A stretch of 64,000 nucleotides of DNA from Sparassis latifolia. Taxonomy: Eukaryota; Basidiomycota; Agaricomycetes; Polyporales; Sparassidaceae. A program made the translations under genes and the position numbers. The stretch spans positions 4,712,001 to 4,776,000 of the forward strand of contig CM031561.1 of the NCBI GenBank assembly GCA_018466975.1, in the 5' to 3' direction. How positions within the stretch are numbered: the first letter of the stretch is position 1; every line of letters begins with the position of its first letter. The notes beneath the pieces were generated by a model. The model saw nothing but the letters and a program-made list of their open reading frames with translations, had not been told where the DNA came from and ran no database searches. Below, one piece after another: positions 11,499 through 21,540 of the stretch.

Positions 11499-12633
11499 GC
11501 CAGAGCTAACAAAGCCCCTCTTTAGCGCCCAAACCATCCAATGAAGTGAATTCCCGTCGATGTTGCCATGAACAAACACAAACAATCGCAACTAGGCGCG
11601 ATTACGGTTTGGGTGTTCCGTACACGCAGAGCCTTAGGCCTGATTCGACAAACTAAATCGACAAAAATGTTTGTGCGCCCATTCGTGCGCCATTGGCGAC
11701 CAATCATCGCAAATTGGGGACAGGTGAAGACAATTACCAGGAGCACTTACAGTAGTCTTTCAATAATGATGACACATAGTCGGTCTCCGACGCAGGACCA
11801 ACGCTCGGTGGTCCATTGCGCATGAGCGAGCTAGGTCTCTGGCAAGATTGCTAGGATGCTGCTAAAGCGTATAAAGCAATGGTGAGGCGCATACAAAATA
11901 AACTTAATATCCATTCAACGTCGCTCTGAGGGCAGCTTGTGGTTGATTGGAGGAGGTCCTGGGCAAGATCACGTACGTCTGCGACGAAGCAGGTGCCACA
12001 GTAAGAAAATCTAAGTAGCCAGCGATGGCGACGCACTTCCTCAAGTTCAGACGTATCACCGAATATTCGACAGGGTTTAATCCTACAGCTTTGGCCAAAG
12101 ACATGACGTTCGAAGAATTGACGACGTAGTGCATTTCAGCTTCAAGCAATCCAAAAGCAATCACTATGTCAGACGCCGATCGCTATTACGTGATCCTTCT
12201 AACCGAACCGGTCCTGCGCGGATCCATCCGCCTCTGTTCAAGTGAGTCAGACCATCATCTTTGGCTCCACTGCTATTGCTCGATTCTCAATATTTGCCGT
12301 AGTTTCCTGTAAGTTTCACAGCACTGTGAATCCAGACTCCCGTACTAATGTCACAGGGGCAAGGACATCGATAGTTTCAGGTCACCGACTCGAGTCGAGT
12401 GCCACAATTCGCCACCAAGTCTGTTCACTGAGGACTATCCGTTCATTTTTCGTGAGGTAAGCTCACCAACGACCTGCCTTTGGCTGTATCTATAACCATT
12501 TGATGTTAGTTTTTTGCAGAACTTTCCTCGTGCCACAGCTCGCAGTGCTTCCTTCCGTCGGGCGAGCCACAGGGAATACACCCAAAGACCTCTTCATCTC
12601 GGCGCTTCTACTACCCCATCGGATATTTCGAAT
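11499..12633. other. 1.1 kb without a firm gene
   Basis: Holds promoter DNA of the C2H2 gene and upstream DNA of the next F-box-type gene. A short minus-strand ORF at 11904-12164 has no recognisable family. An exon of the downstream gene may end at the GTAAGC near 12457, since an acceptor lies at 12520, but I could not join it with confidence. Confidence 0.4.
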
Positions 12634-14350
12634 ATGCCCTTCCCTTCAGAATTATTTCTGATGATATTTTCTCAAGTTCACACCGGTGCTCACAATGAGG
12701 TGTCGCCGAAGACCACACTAAAGAACTTGACTCTAACGTGCAAGGAATTCTATTGTCTCGCGCAGCCTCTCTTATTCGAGTCATGCACGGTCACCATATG
12801 TCGTGATTCGCCGGATGTCGTCAGGAATCCATATGCTCCGTCATGGCAAATCTACCCACTCAAAATCAGAGAACCAAAGAAAACCATAGAGAAACTCTCT
12901 TTCATGGGCCAAGAGAGAATCGCAGCAGGGATTCATAGCTGTCTTGTTACTCCTACGGAGTATCTAAAACATGGGCGCGATCGCTACAATCACTGCCTCG
13001 ATGATCCTCGCGAGCGCGTGATCTTGGACTTCTTCTTCGACGACCTCCTGCCGAAGCTAGTGAATCTTAAACATCTCGAGTTGGCCCGGATCACGCTCAC
13101 GTCATTCCATCTGCGCTGCTTGCGTAATGTCCCTATCATTCATTCATTGCACGTCGAGACATGCTTCAGCAAGGAGGATGAACATGGTGACGAGGAGTCT
13201 CTTCATGACCGCTTGGATGCGCTCCCAGTGAAGCATCTTGTATTTCAGCAGATGCCTATCGACTGGACGTCACCAAACGTGTACGTCCCGCTACCTCAGC
13301 CCGCACTGCTCGAATCTCTGTCCTTTTACATGTTTCAGCCAGCGCGACAGGACCTTTTCGAGGACCCGTATCACAACCTTCTACCCTGGCTTACATCTCT
13401 GGGTCCATTTCCCTCTCTGCGGTCTTTGAATGTCGTCTGGGTGCCATGTGGCGCTCAGTGCGACTGGCGTCCATTCATCTCCTCTCATTGCCCTTCGCTT
13501 GAACGGCTTTCCATTGTGCAGAGTGTGGGTGCTAAGTTGGATGCTACTCCTCAGCAATTTCCATCCCTCAAGTTTTTTCGTGGGACTTGGAATGATGCAA
13601 GGTTATACGGTTTCGGCCCAGGTTGCAGTGGTCTCCAACACCTCCTCGTGTCGGCCAAGTGTGCACAAATACCTATACGGGCTCGGGAAGACCGTACATT
13701 GACTGACAGCACTGCTTTAAGTGGTCCTGTTGTGCTCGCGGGACTGAATGAGTCCCCGGGAGGGTTCGCTCATCTAGAATCGCTTAAAATTTCTATGTAT
13801 GACGTATCAGATGAACTGATCACTCGACTCTTTCGCTGCTGTCCGCGGCTGCGAGCGCTGAAGATTGACAGTCGGGTATTATATCGATTCAGGGAAAATG
13901 GGCTCTCAGTATGCAAATCATTTCTCTTTCGGGTTATCTGCTCACAATGACATATGACAGGCACTAGCTTCCGTTTTAATAGCGGCAGTATCGTTGCCGG
14001 ATCTGGAGTATATGTCGCTCTGCTTTGTCAACGTGGCAACGGAAGAGAGACCGCAGTTGGACAGGATGATTTACTTCCTCTCGTCACAATTACGGGTGCA
14101 CTGCCCAAAGTTACGCTATGTGCACATTGCGCCCGTGCCGGGGAGAATATCCGAGGAAGGTTACTGCACTGTGCGATTTGACCCGGTTGGTGCCCGCTGG
14201 TTGATACAGGACTATAGCATCGAATCTTGGTGGAACGGGATAGTGATTGGGCACACCCTTTCCCTGCGACGCCTGGAGAGCTTCAACACGAGGATCACCG
14301 AGGCAAGAGCGGCGGTTATGCCTCTTTTCTTACGGTTCCTTGTATCGTAA
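12634..14350 (+). CDS. F-box-type LRR-like protein, copy 1
   Basis: At least 554 aa from exons 12634-13908 and 13961-14350 (52-nt phase-0 intron). The N-terminal MPFPSELFLMIFSQVHTG followed by TLTCKEFYCLAQPLLFESC matches the degenerate F-box found in large mushroom families. The rest has leucine-rich repeat-like pieces such as LVNLKHLELARITL and CPSLERLSIVQSV. Members usually act as substrate receptors of SCF ubiquitin ligases, so this role is inferred. The frame is open upstream to 12514, where a splice acceptor sits, so an extra 5' exon is likely and the start is provisional. It is paralogous to the gene at 17186-18929, with the same intron position. Confidence 0.75.
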
Positions 14351-15353
14351 AGTCATTTCTGCTTCAATTCTCGTACCCAACGCTGTCCAGGTAATTTTCC
14401 GCAGTCTTAAGTACTCGGAAGAGCCGACTTTGTAGGCCTTGCTCGCAAGATTGCGAAGATTTTCCAGTATTTTCCCCCCTGTACTGGTTATTGCGCGCAA
14501 TCAATGTCATGCATGTGGTTCAGTACTTCTTCGTATTTCTTCACTTGTCAGACATGTCAAGCTTGAAGCTTGACTTGAAGTTTGATGGATCAAAGAGCCC
14601 CGCCGTCACCTGCGGTCGGAAGCTCCCGGTTCCACAGATCATATTTTTGCAACGTCCTGTGCACTCTCATCATATTTTTACCGTCGTGGTGGTGCGTGAA
14701 TTGACTTTTGTCCACCGTGACGTGGTGGTGGTCGAGCAGAGTGCTGAACGGTCATACACGCCGCGTAAATATATTCATTAGACGGTAGATCGGTGCCAGG
14801 GCTGGCCGCCGCAGGCCGGACCTTCGATCTCGGACCCCCGAAAATGGTCGAAAAGCCGGTACAACTTACATGCAGAACATCCCAAAAATTGTCTTTGGCC
14901 CGAGGTGCAGTGCGAAACTCCCGAAAAATGGGAGAAATTTTCCTGGAGATCCTCAACTTGAAAGGATTTTCGGGCGAGAGAATAGCTCCGCCAGGTGCCA
15001 AATTTGATTTTGAACCCGGCCGGCGGGCCCATTTCTCACCGCAGACGTTCGGCCGGGATGCCAGGACCTTGAATGCGAAACCCCCGAAAATGGCCTCCGG
15101 TGGGATCGGAGCTCTAAGCGAAACGTCCAGCCGAGCGGTAAGCGCTCGAGCAGACTTTTCTCAAGCTACGCCAGCACGGTTTCCTCATCGTTCTAGGTGA
15201 GACAATTGAAAACATGTCTTAGCGCAGTTTGTTGAAGACGATCCTAGAAGGAACTTACTTAGTCTCCCAAAGGCAGGTTGTAGACACTGCTTCAACCTCT
15301 GGATATCTAAACCTACTCAATTAACGTGAAGACGGCCGTCCGAGTCTTAAGTC
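14351..15353. other. intergenic with a GC-rich segment
   Basis: About 14790-15190 is GC-rich and repeats CCCCCGAAAATGG near 14836 and 15083. It has open frames on both strands that look compositional. No terminal repeats or family match were found. It may be an old element. Confidence 0.4.
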
Positions 15354-15884
15354 TTGCGCAGCCTTATTCCGATTCCCTTGAATATTCTCTGCCCTCTAAA
15401 CCTTCTGAACATTGAGAGCGAACTTAAGACCGGTGAGTATCGTAGTGAATGCCATGAACTCGCTTTACTCATGAAAGTTGTATTCGTGTTTGCAGATCCA
15501 ACCATGCTTATTGTGGGCGGTTATCTCATCACATATGCCCAACTCGCACACATTGGAGTGCGCCGTGGACTAATCATCGAGGACGGTAACGCGCATCTCC
15601 TGAACCGCGACTTACATCGGAAGGGTTACGGATCTATCTTTGCTCTACCTGTAGACTGGCCGCGTAAGACCGAAACCACGCGGGGCAGGACGATGATCTT
15701 GATTGCTTCTCGCAAGCGGCATGATTATCTCATTCATCTTGCAGACTGCGTCCCATTCGAAGAGAATGAGGACGACCTGAAGGTGAAAGGTTGGCTGGCG
15801 TTCAACGACATAACGGATGCGCCGTTCACTACTATACCTGACCCGTTGGGTAAATACGACGAAAACGGCTATGACATGGATTGA
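15354..15884 (+). CDS. Hypothetical protein, limits uncertain
   Basis: A gene-like reading frame that I do not recognise. A 63-nt intron is likely at 15433-15495 (GTGAGT to TTTGCAG). The second exon, 15496-15884, codes a mixed-composition segment with GGYLITYAQLAHIGVRRGLI, RKGYGSIFALPVDWPR and an acidic end KYDENGYDMD. The start and any earlier exon are unknown. Length and composition look like real coding sequence, but there is no domain evidence. Confidence 0.35.
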   Translation: MRSLIPIPLNILCPLNLLNIESELKTGEYRSECHELALLMKVVFVFADPTMLIVGGYLITYAQLAHIGVRRGLIIEDGNAHLLNRDLHRKGYGSIFALPVDWPRKTETTRGRTMILIASRKRHDYLIHLADCVPFEENEDDLKVKGWLAFNDITDAPFTTIPDPLGKYDENGYDMD

Positions 15885-17185
15885 CCACTTTCACCGTCTG
15901 CTAGTAAGTAGATTCGCAGTGTTTGTAAATTGGCTGATGTTGTTTCCATCTCTACAAGTTGCCTCGGGCTTGATGCAAGTTTTTACTCATTGTGTATGTC
16001 GCACTGACAATGCCATGCAACTTGCGGAGTCCAGTTGTGCAATGTAAGACTGTAAGACCAGGTAGATTGATTGCCACAGTCCATCCAGTTGAGCACCAAC
16101 ATCAATCTTGAGGCCCGAACCTCTTGTGCCAGCTTGATGTGGCTCTATGCGCTGTAGCTAGCGGCCGTACTACATTCCCAGCTAGAAGCTCCTTCTCCCG
16201 GGTGCTGTACTCAATGCTCGGCTCGCGCTGCTTCAAGTATCGCGGTGAATTTGTTGCGTGCGTTTACATGAGAGTCTTTGCCCGTGCATTGTTTCTGAGC
16301 CTGGCGGAGTGTCTTGTTTAGCAATGGGCTGAGTATTTGAGTTAGAACTGTGCGCGGACTTCGAGGTGTCTTGCAGGAGACCATCCAACTCTTGAAACGG
16401 CCGAAGGACGCTTGTAGACATAGAAAGAATTTATTGCAAGTAAATAACAAGGTGATCGTGATAGTACACGATGCCCAGCGCAGTGAGAGAGCTGGTCCAC
16501 GCGCGAAAACGATCCGTGGGTCACGCAAACGTGACATTCCCCCTCTATACGAAGAAACAGTGAAACGGATGAGATTAATAGCTATACGAAACTCACCAGA
16601 CGGCGAAGCCCGGAGGCACCTGAACGGCTGGTTATGATGATGATGATGAACTCTGAACTTATATACCGCAATAAGCAAACACGTGCTAAGACGCGGTGAC
16701 CGGTGACGGCTGGTTATGAGACTACTGAGTACTGAACGTTGAACGTTGAACGGCCACGGACACCAGGGTGCTCCGAGTCGGAGGCCTGATCGACCGTTTA
16801 TCGATCGAGTTGAAGCGCCGGCCTGGTGTCTGTAACTTGCCACAGACCAAGTTACTCCGAGTCTCACCAACCCTTGTACCTTCCTCGTCCTTGGCTCCAG
16901 CCTGTGTTCTTCCGTTCCCGCCATTAGAGTTTACACAATCTATTGTGCAGTAGTCCAACCTCGTAAGGCCGCTAATGCTGAGAATATTGAATACTAACTT
17001 ACACCCTGCTTACTTCACGCAGGCACACAATCGCTCCGACTACTGTTACCGGTCTTAGGAAGGAAAAGGCCAGATCACTGCTCTGATATCAGAAGTCAGT
17101 CTACCACTGCTATGTTTCAAGCGGTTTGTGTCCTTGCAGTGTGACAGATGGCAGTATTTTCTTCAGAGTATTGTAATTTTCCAAC
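15885..17185. other. 1.3 kb without a supported gene
   Basis: A long minus-strand open frame at 16211-16924 crosses low-complexity and repeat-like DNA (GATGAT run near 16636, three GAACGTT words near 16734) and looks spurious. A TATATA word lies near 16660. No family recognised. Confidence 0.4.
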
Positions 17186-18929
17186 ATGGTAGTGGAGGCC
17201 GACCATCTCGAGCAAACAGACGAAAAGCAAACATCCGCTGGCGAAGTCATTCAAACTTCACGAGGTGGCTCCAATTTACGCTTTCCTGCTGAACTTTTTC
17301 ATTCCATATTCTCCCACATTCTACATGGCAATCTTGCTGAGGAGTCACCGAAGAAGGCGCTAGAGAACCTGACCTTGACATGCAAAGTATTCTATCATCT
17401 TGCACAGCCTCTCTTGTTCGACTCTTGCACTTTTCCGATATCCCGCACTTGGAAGCCCCCTCCTGAAGAGGGTGTGATCTACCCCTCTCATGCAGATCCC
17501 ATTCCGATGAACATCATTCCTCTCAGTGTTCAGGAATCAGAAGAAACCCTACACAAACTGTGTTTCATTGGTCAGGAGAGAATCGCAGCAGCAGTTCGTC
17601 ACTGTCGTCTTGCTCCTATAGCATACCCGGAGTATTCGACACCAGTGGATGATCATTGCCAAGAGGATGCGCATGAGCACACCATCGTCGACAGGTTCTT
17701 CCACGACATTATACCGAAGTTATCGAATCTCAGAATACTAGAATTGGTCCACGTTACGCTCGGACCATCTCATCTGCGCCTCTTGCATGGTGTATGTGTT
17801 CAGCTGCACTCCTTGTGCTCTGAAACGTGCTTTCTACAGGACGATGATGAAATGAGGCTTGAAGACCACAATCACTTTGGGGCCATGCTCTCCGTCAAGA
17901 ATCTCATATGCAAGAGGACTATACACCCAGGCAACCGGAAGATGTATCTCCCGCTGCCCCATCCCACCCATGTCGAGTCTCTGTCCTATCACTTCTTTTC
18001 ATTTCGTCGCCGTGGCTTATCACACAGCATGGAGGGCCGGGAGCGGGTATTGTTTAGGCAACTCACAGCTATGGGAAAGTTCACATCTCTGCGCTCATTG
18101 GATGTCACCATCCGGCCGTATGGCGCTGTGTGCGACTGGCGTCAATTCATATCCACCCATTGTTGTTTGATAGAGAGTCTTTCCATGCAAAGGCACACAA
18201 AGGTCAACATCAGTTCTGTAGCCCCTCGCGATCTTCCTTCGCTCAAGCTCTTCCGTGGAATGTGGGATGATGTCAGGTTCTATGCACTGCAGCAGGGTGG
18301 TCTCCGACATCTTATCATCACCGGAAAACGTGCAGATGCTCCAGAGGATGGTCTGAGGAACTACCCTATCCTACGGCATTCTGATGTGCTCGCAGGACTC
18401 AACGGCCGGAGGGACGAATTTGCTTGTCTGGAGTCTCTGGAGCTGAAGATCTGGAATGCGTCAGAGAAGATCATCGCTCCAATATTCAACTGCTGTCCGC
18501 GACTGCGGGCGCTGAAACTAATTGGTAACACATCATTCGGTGTTGGTCTCTCGGTGAGGGAGAACATCCACTCTGCTGCTCTTCATCCATGTTGACGTAT
18601 TAGATCTGTCACAGTCATTGTCTTCTGTGTTCATCGCCGTGAGATTGTGCCCAGATATTGAATATCTTTCACTCCCCCAGTTTCATATTGAATTGGGCCA
18701 AAGAACATTCTTAGAATCAATGATACCCTCTTCATCGGTCCACCTGCGGACTCAATGTCCAAAGCTACACTACGTTCATTTCGAGCTTCGTGAGGAGATG
18801 CCTATGACGAAAGGCTCCCGCTCTCCAGTCATGGAGAATAGTGACGTGCGATTTGATCCTACCGATGATCGTATACTGACCGTCGAGCACACTATCGAGG
18901 ACTGGCGGAGTAGGGTGTGGAACGAATAA
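17186..18929 (+). CDS. F-box-type LRR-like protein, copy 2
   Basis: 560 aa from exons 17186-18553 and 18615-18929 (61-nt phase-0 intron). The F-box-like region reads RFPAELFHSIFSHILHG, then TLTCKVFYHLAQPLLFDSC. Later parts align with copy 1: GQERIAA, RILELVHVTLGPSHLR, FNCCPRLRALKL and CPKLHYVHFEL. The shared intron position and continuous similarity show a local duplication of the gene at 12634-14350. A role as an SCF adaptor is inferred from family. The ATG at 17186 opens a 30-residue polar N-terminus. Confidence 0.8.
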
Positions 18930-19111
18930 TTGGCATAGGTGCCTGCACTGTTCACTATATGTGCATGCCTGACGAATAGGGTCGCCTGGAGGCTGGAGCT
19001 AGCTGCACGCCGAGTGGGCAATTTGGATATGTACCATGTCAAGTAGTGCCCGGTTGACCGTAGTCTCGTAACCAGCCGTTCTGAGATTCGACCCTTTTTA
19101 GGATCTGTGTG

Positions 19112-19431
19112 GAGGGTCGTCATAACGTCTGGTGACTTTCGTATAGAAGGGGGGGGGGGTATGTCACACGGGCGTGACCTCAGCCAAAACTCGAGACATG
19201 CGAACTCGAACACGGCACATTCACGGGCCATTGATGGCTAGAATAGGGTTCGGGGTGCATATATGGTTGCATACATGAACAATATTTATCAGCAGGAGGC
19301 AGGAGATGTGCAGGTACACGCGGGATGACCAGCGTGACACGCGCTGTGCGGGAGCTACAGCCAGGAGGGCGTTACATACCCCCCCCCCCCTCTATACGAC
19401 TTTCACCAGACGTTCTGCTGTGCGACCCTCT
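19112..19431. mobile_element. Hairpin-type MITE, about 320 bp
   Basis: Long inverted repeat: the left arm at about 19112-19164 pairs with the right arm at about 19371-19431. Shared parts include GAGGGTCG, AACGTCTGGTGA and CGTATAGA, then a run of 11-12 G on the left and C on the right, then TATGT. Flanks TCTGTGTG and TCTTTCTG agree at 6 of 8 bases and may be a decayed 8-bp duplication. No coding capacity. Confidence 0.65.
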
Positions 19432-19508
19432 CTTTCTGTCCGTTTTCAGTAAGTCGCACGTGAACGTCTGGTCACGAGACTAGATTGACTGTACATATGT
19501 ACGTCTAG

Positions 19509-20120
19509 ACTAGGCTCATAGATACAGCCTCTAGTTACCCTGAGGAAGACAGTCGTTCCTTTGTAATAGAGGCTGAGATCATTATCGATGACCCGTTGAG
19601 AAGTCCCCCGTGGGAAACCGGACTTTGAATGATGCCGACGGCAATTCAACGCACAAATCTTTAGCGCTCAGCGCTCGAGTCGTGTGCAGCCCCAGGCGCG
19701 AAGCAAAGAGCTCTCATGGCGTGATCGATCCACTGCAGACGATGCCCATCGCTGTATTTTCCAATGTACAGATGTGTTCTCAACATATCCTTCAGTCTTT
19801 CCCAGATGTCCTAGCCTGCATTTTTGTCACGGAGTGATCAGTGCATCAAGGCCGTTCTGAAAAGTGTTCAGCTGCAGGTATGGTAGACATAGAAAATAAC
19901 ATGGATTGCAGCTGTGTAGCATACATGCATAAGTTCACGAACGAAGTGAGTAGATGCGATGTTGACATCTCTGCCATCTTGCTGCCACGCTGCCACCGAC
20001 ACCTTTTGGGAATTATAGTTCAGTGCCGATGACACAGCTGTCCCTTCCAGTGTCTGGCATGTAGCTCAAAAACTCCCACGGGGGACTTCTCAGTGGGCTC
20101 CCGGATAATGATCCTAGACT
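19509..20120. mobile_element. hAT-like MITE, copy A (612 bp)
   Basis: Starts ACTAGGCTCAT and ends ATGATCCTAGACT, giving a short terminal inverted repeat. It is flanked by a perfect 8-bp direct repeat ACGTCTAG at 19501-19508 and 20121-20128. Subterminal inverted repeats at 19578-19615 and 20074-20112 share GAGAAGTCCCCCGTGGGA. A 9-bp hairpin stem CAGCCTCTA/TAGAGGCTG lies inside the left end. A closely similar copy is at 20495-21105. No coding capacity. Confidence 0.8.
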
Positions 20121-20494
20121 ACGTCTAGACAGACTGAGACTCGGTTTGGAACACGTAGTGCTATTCCCTACATGAAGTTGTCGAATTGGTTCTGATCAAA
20201 GCTTAAGTGCAAGTTCTTCGAAGTTCCCGTCGCCGCAATATGATAAGAATCTGGCTATCCAGCTATCGGGTATTTTCTAGCGTCATTCGCAGAAAATCTA
20301 ATCGCTTGGGTCCGGTTCAAATTTGTACTTCGACGAATGCCACACACTGTTCACCAGCAAGGCGCCTCAACACAGCCTCAACCATGTATCGACAATATGT
20401 TCTTTTCACCAATTCTACCAAGCGGTTGTTCAACGTTCATGAGGTACCCACACTTGGATTGATGTCTGAGCGGCTATGATCCACCACGGCCGTG

Positions 20495-21105
20495 GCTAGG
20501 CTCATAAATACAGCCTCTAGTTAGCGGAAGACAATCGTTCCTTTCTAATAGAGGCTGAGATCATTATCGATGACCCACTGAGAAGTCCCCCATGGGAAAC
20601 CGGACTTTGAACAATGCCGACGGCAATTCGACGCACAAATCTTTAGCGCTCAAGTCGTGTGCAGCCACAGGCGCGAAGCAAAGAAAGAGCTCTCATGGCG
20701 CGATCAATCCGCCTGCAGACGATGTCCATGGTGACGTTGCTGTATTTTCCAATGTACAGATGTGTGCTCAACCTATCCTTCAGTCTTTTCCAGATGTCCT
20801 AGCCTGCATTCTTGTCCCGGAGTGATCAGTGCATCAAAGCCATTCTGAAAAGTGTTCAGCTGCAGGTACGATAGACATAGAAAATAACATGGATTGCAGC
20901 TGCTTAGCATCATATACATGCATAAGTTCACGAACGAAGCGAGTAGACGCGACGTTGACATCTCTGCCATCTTGCTGCCACCGACGCCTTTTGGGAATTA
21001 TAGTTCAGTGCCTATGACGCAGCCGTCCCTTCCGGTGTCTGGCACGTAGCTCAAAAACTCCCACGGGGGACTTCTCAGTGGGCTCCTGGATAATGATCCT
21101 AGACT
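20495..21105. mobile_element. hAT-like MITE, copy B (611 bp)
   Basis: Same family and orientation as copy A, with the same ends and subterminal inverted repeats. The flanks are a different 8-bp pair, CGGCCGTG at 20487-20494 and AGGCCGTG at 21106-21113 (7 of 8 identical), so it is a separate insertion and not a tandem duplication. Confidence 0.8.
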
Positions 21106-21220
21106 AGGCCGTGACGTCTATCGTGTCAAAAATACTAGTGTGGATGCGTCTCACTGATCATCCAAGTCCCTTCCGAGTCCAGTGAGCGACGGGATACTAG
21201 TATCTCCACAGGTGTGTCAA

Positions 21221-21510
21221 TGTGATGCTGGCTATCAGAATAGGGAGGTCGCGTCACACGGAAGCGCACGCACGAAGTTCAGCTTTGAAGGCTGGGTTTT
21301 CGATAGACGGTACGCTACCTCTACACAGTAGGAACGTCGTCCTTTTATATGTAGTGAGACCCCCGGTAAATGGAGAGACCGAAACCGGAGGTGAAGGAGT
21401 GAATGGAGGGGGGAAACGTGAAAAGAAACGGAATCAAAAGGAGGGTGGTCGGGATGTACCTAGCGCGCCATAGAGGGAAGAAATGACAGATGCTCACCAT
21501 CACCGTTACA
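21221..21510 (-). repeat. 3' LTR
   Basis: 290 bp, begins TGTGA and ends TTACA on the plus strand. It differs from the other LTR at 7 positions (97.6% identity), all transitions. Confidence 0.9.
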
Positions 21511-21540
21511 CACGCCCTCCGGCCATCGTCCGACGATGGC

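Noticed and set aside
14793..15200. 135-aa plus-strand open frame
   Set aside because: GC-rich segment is open on both strands; no domain, no codon-like pattern.
16211..16924. 237-aa minus-strand open frame
   Set aside because: Crosses GAT and GAACGTT repeats, has a His run and no domain or splice support.
19509..21105. Simple tandem duplication of 0.6 kb
   Set aside because: Each copy has its own different 8-bp flanking repeat, so separate insertion explains the data better.
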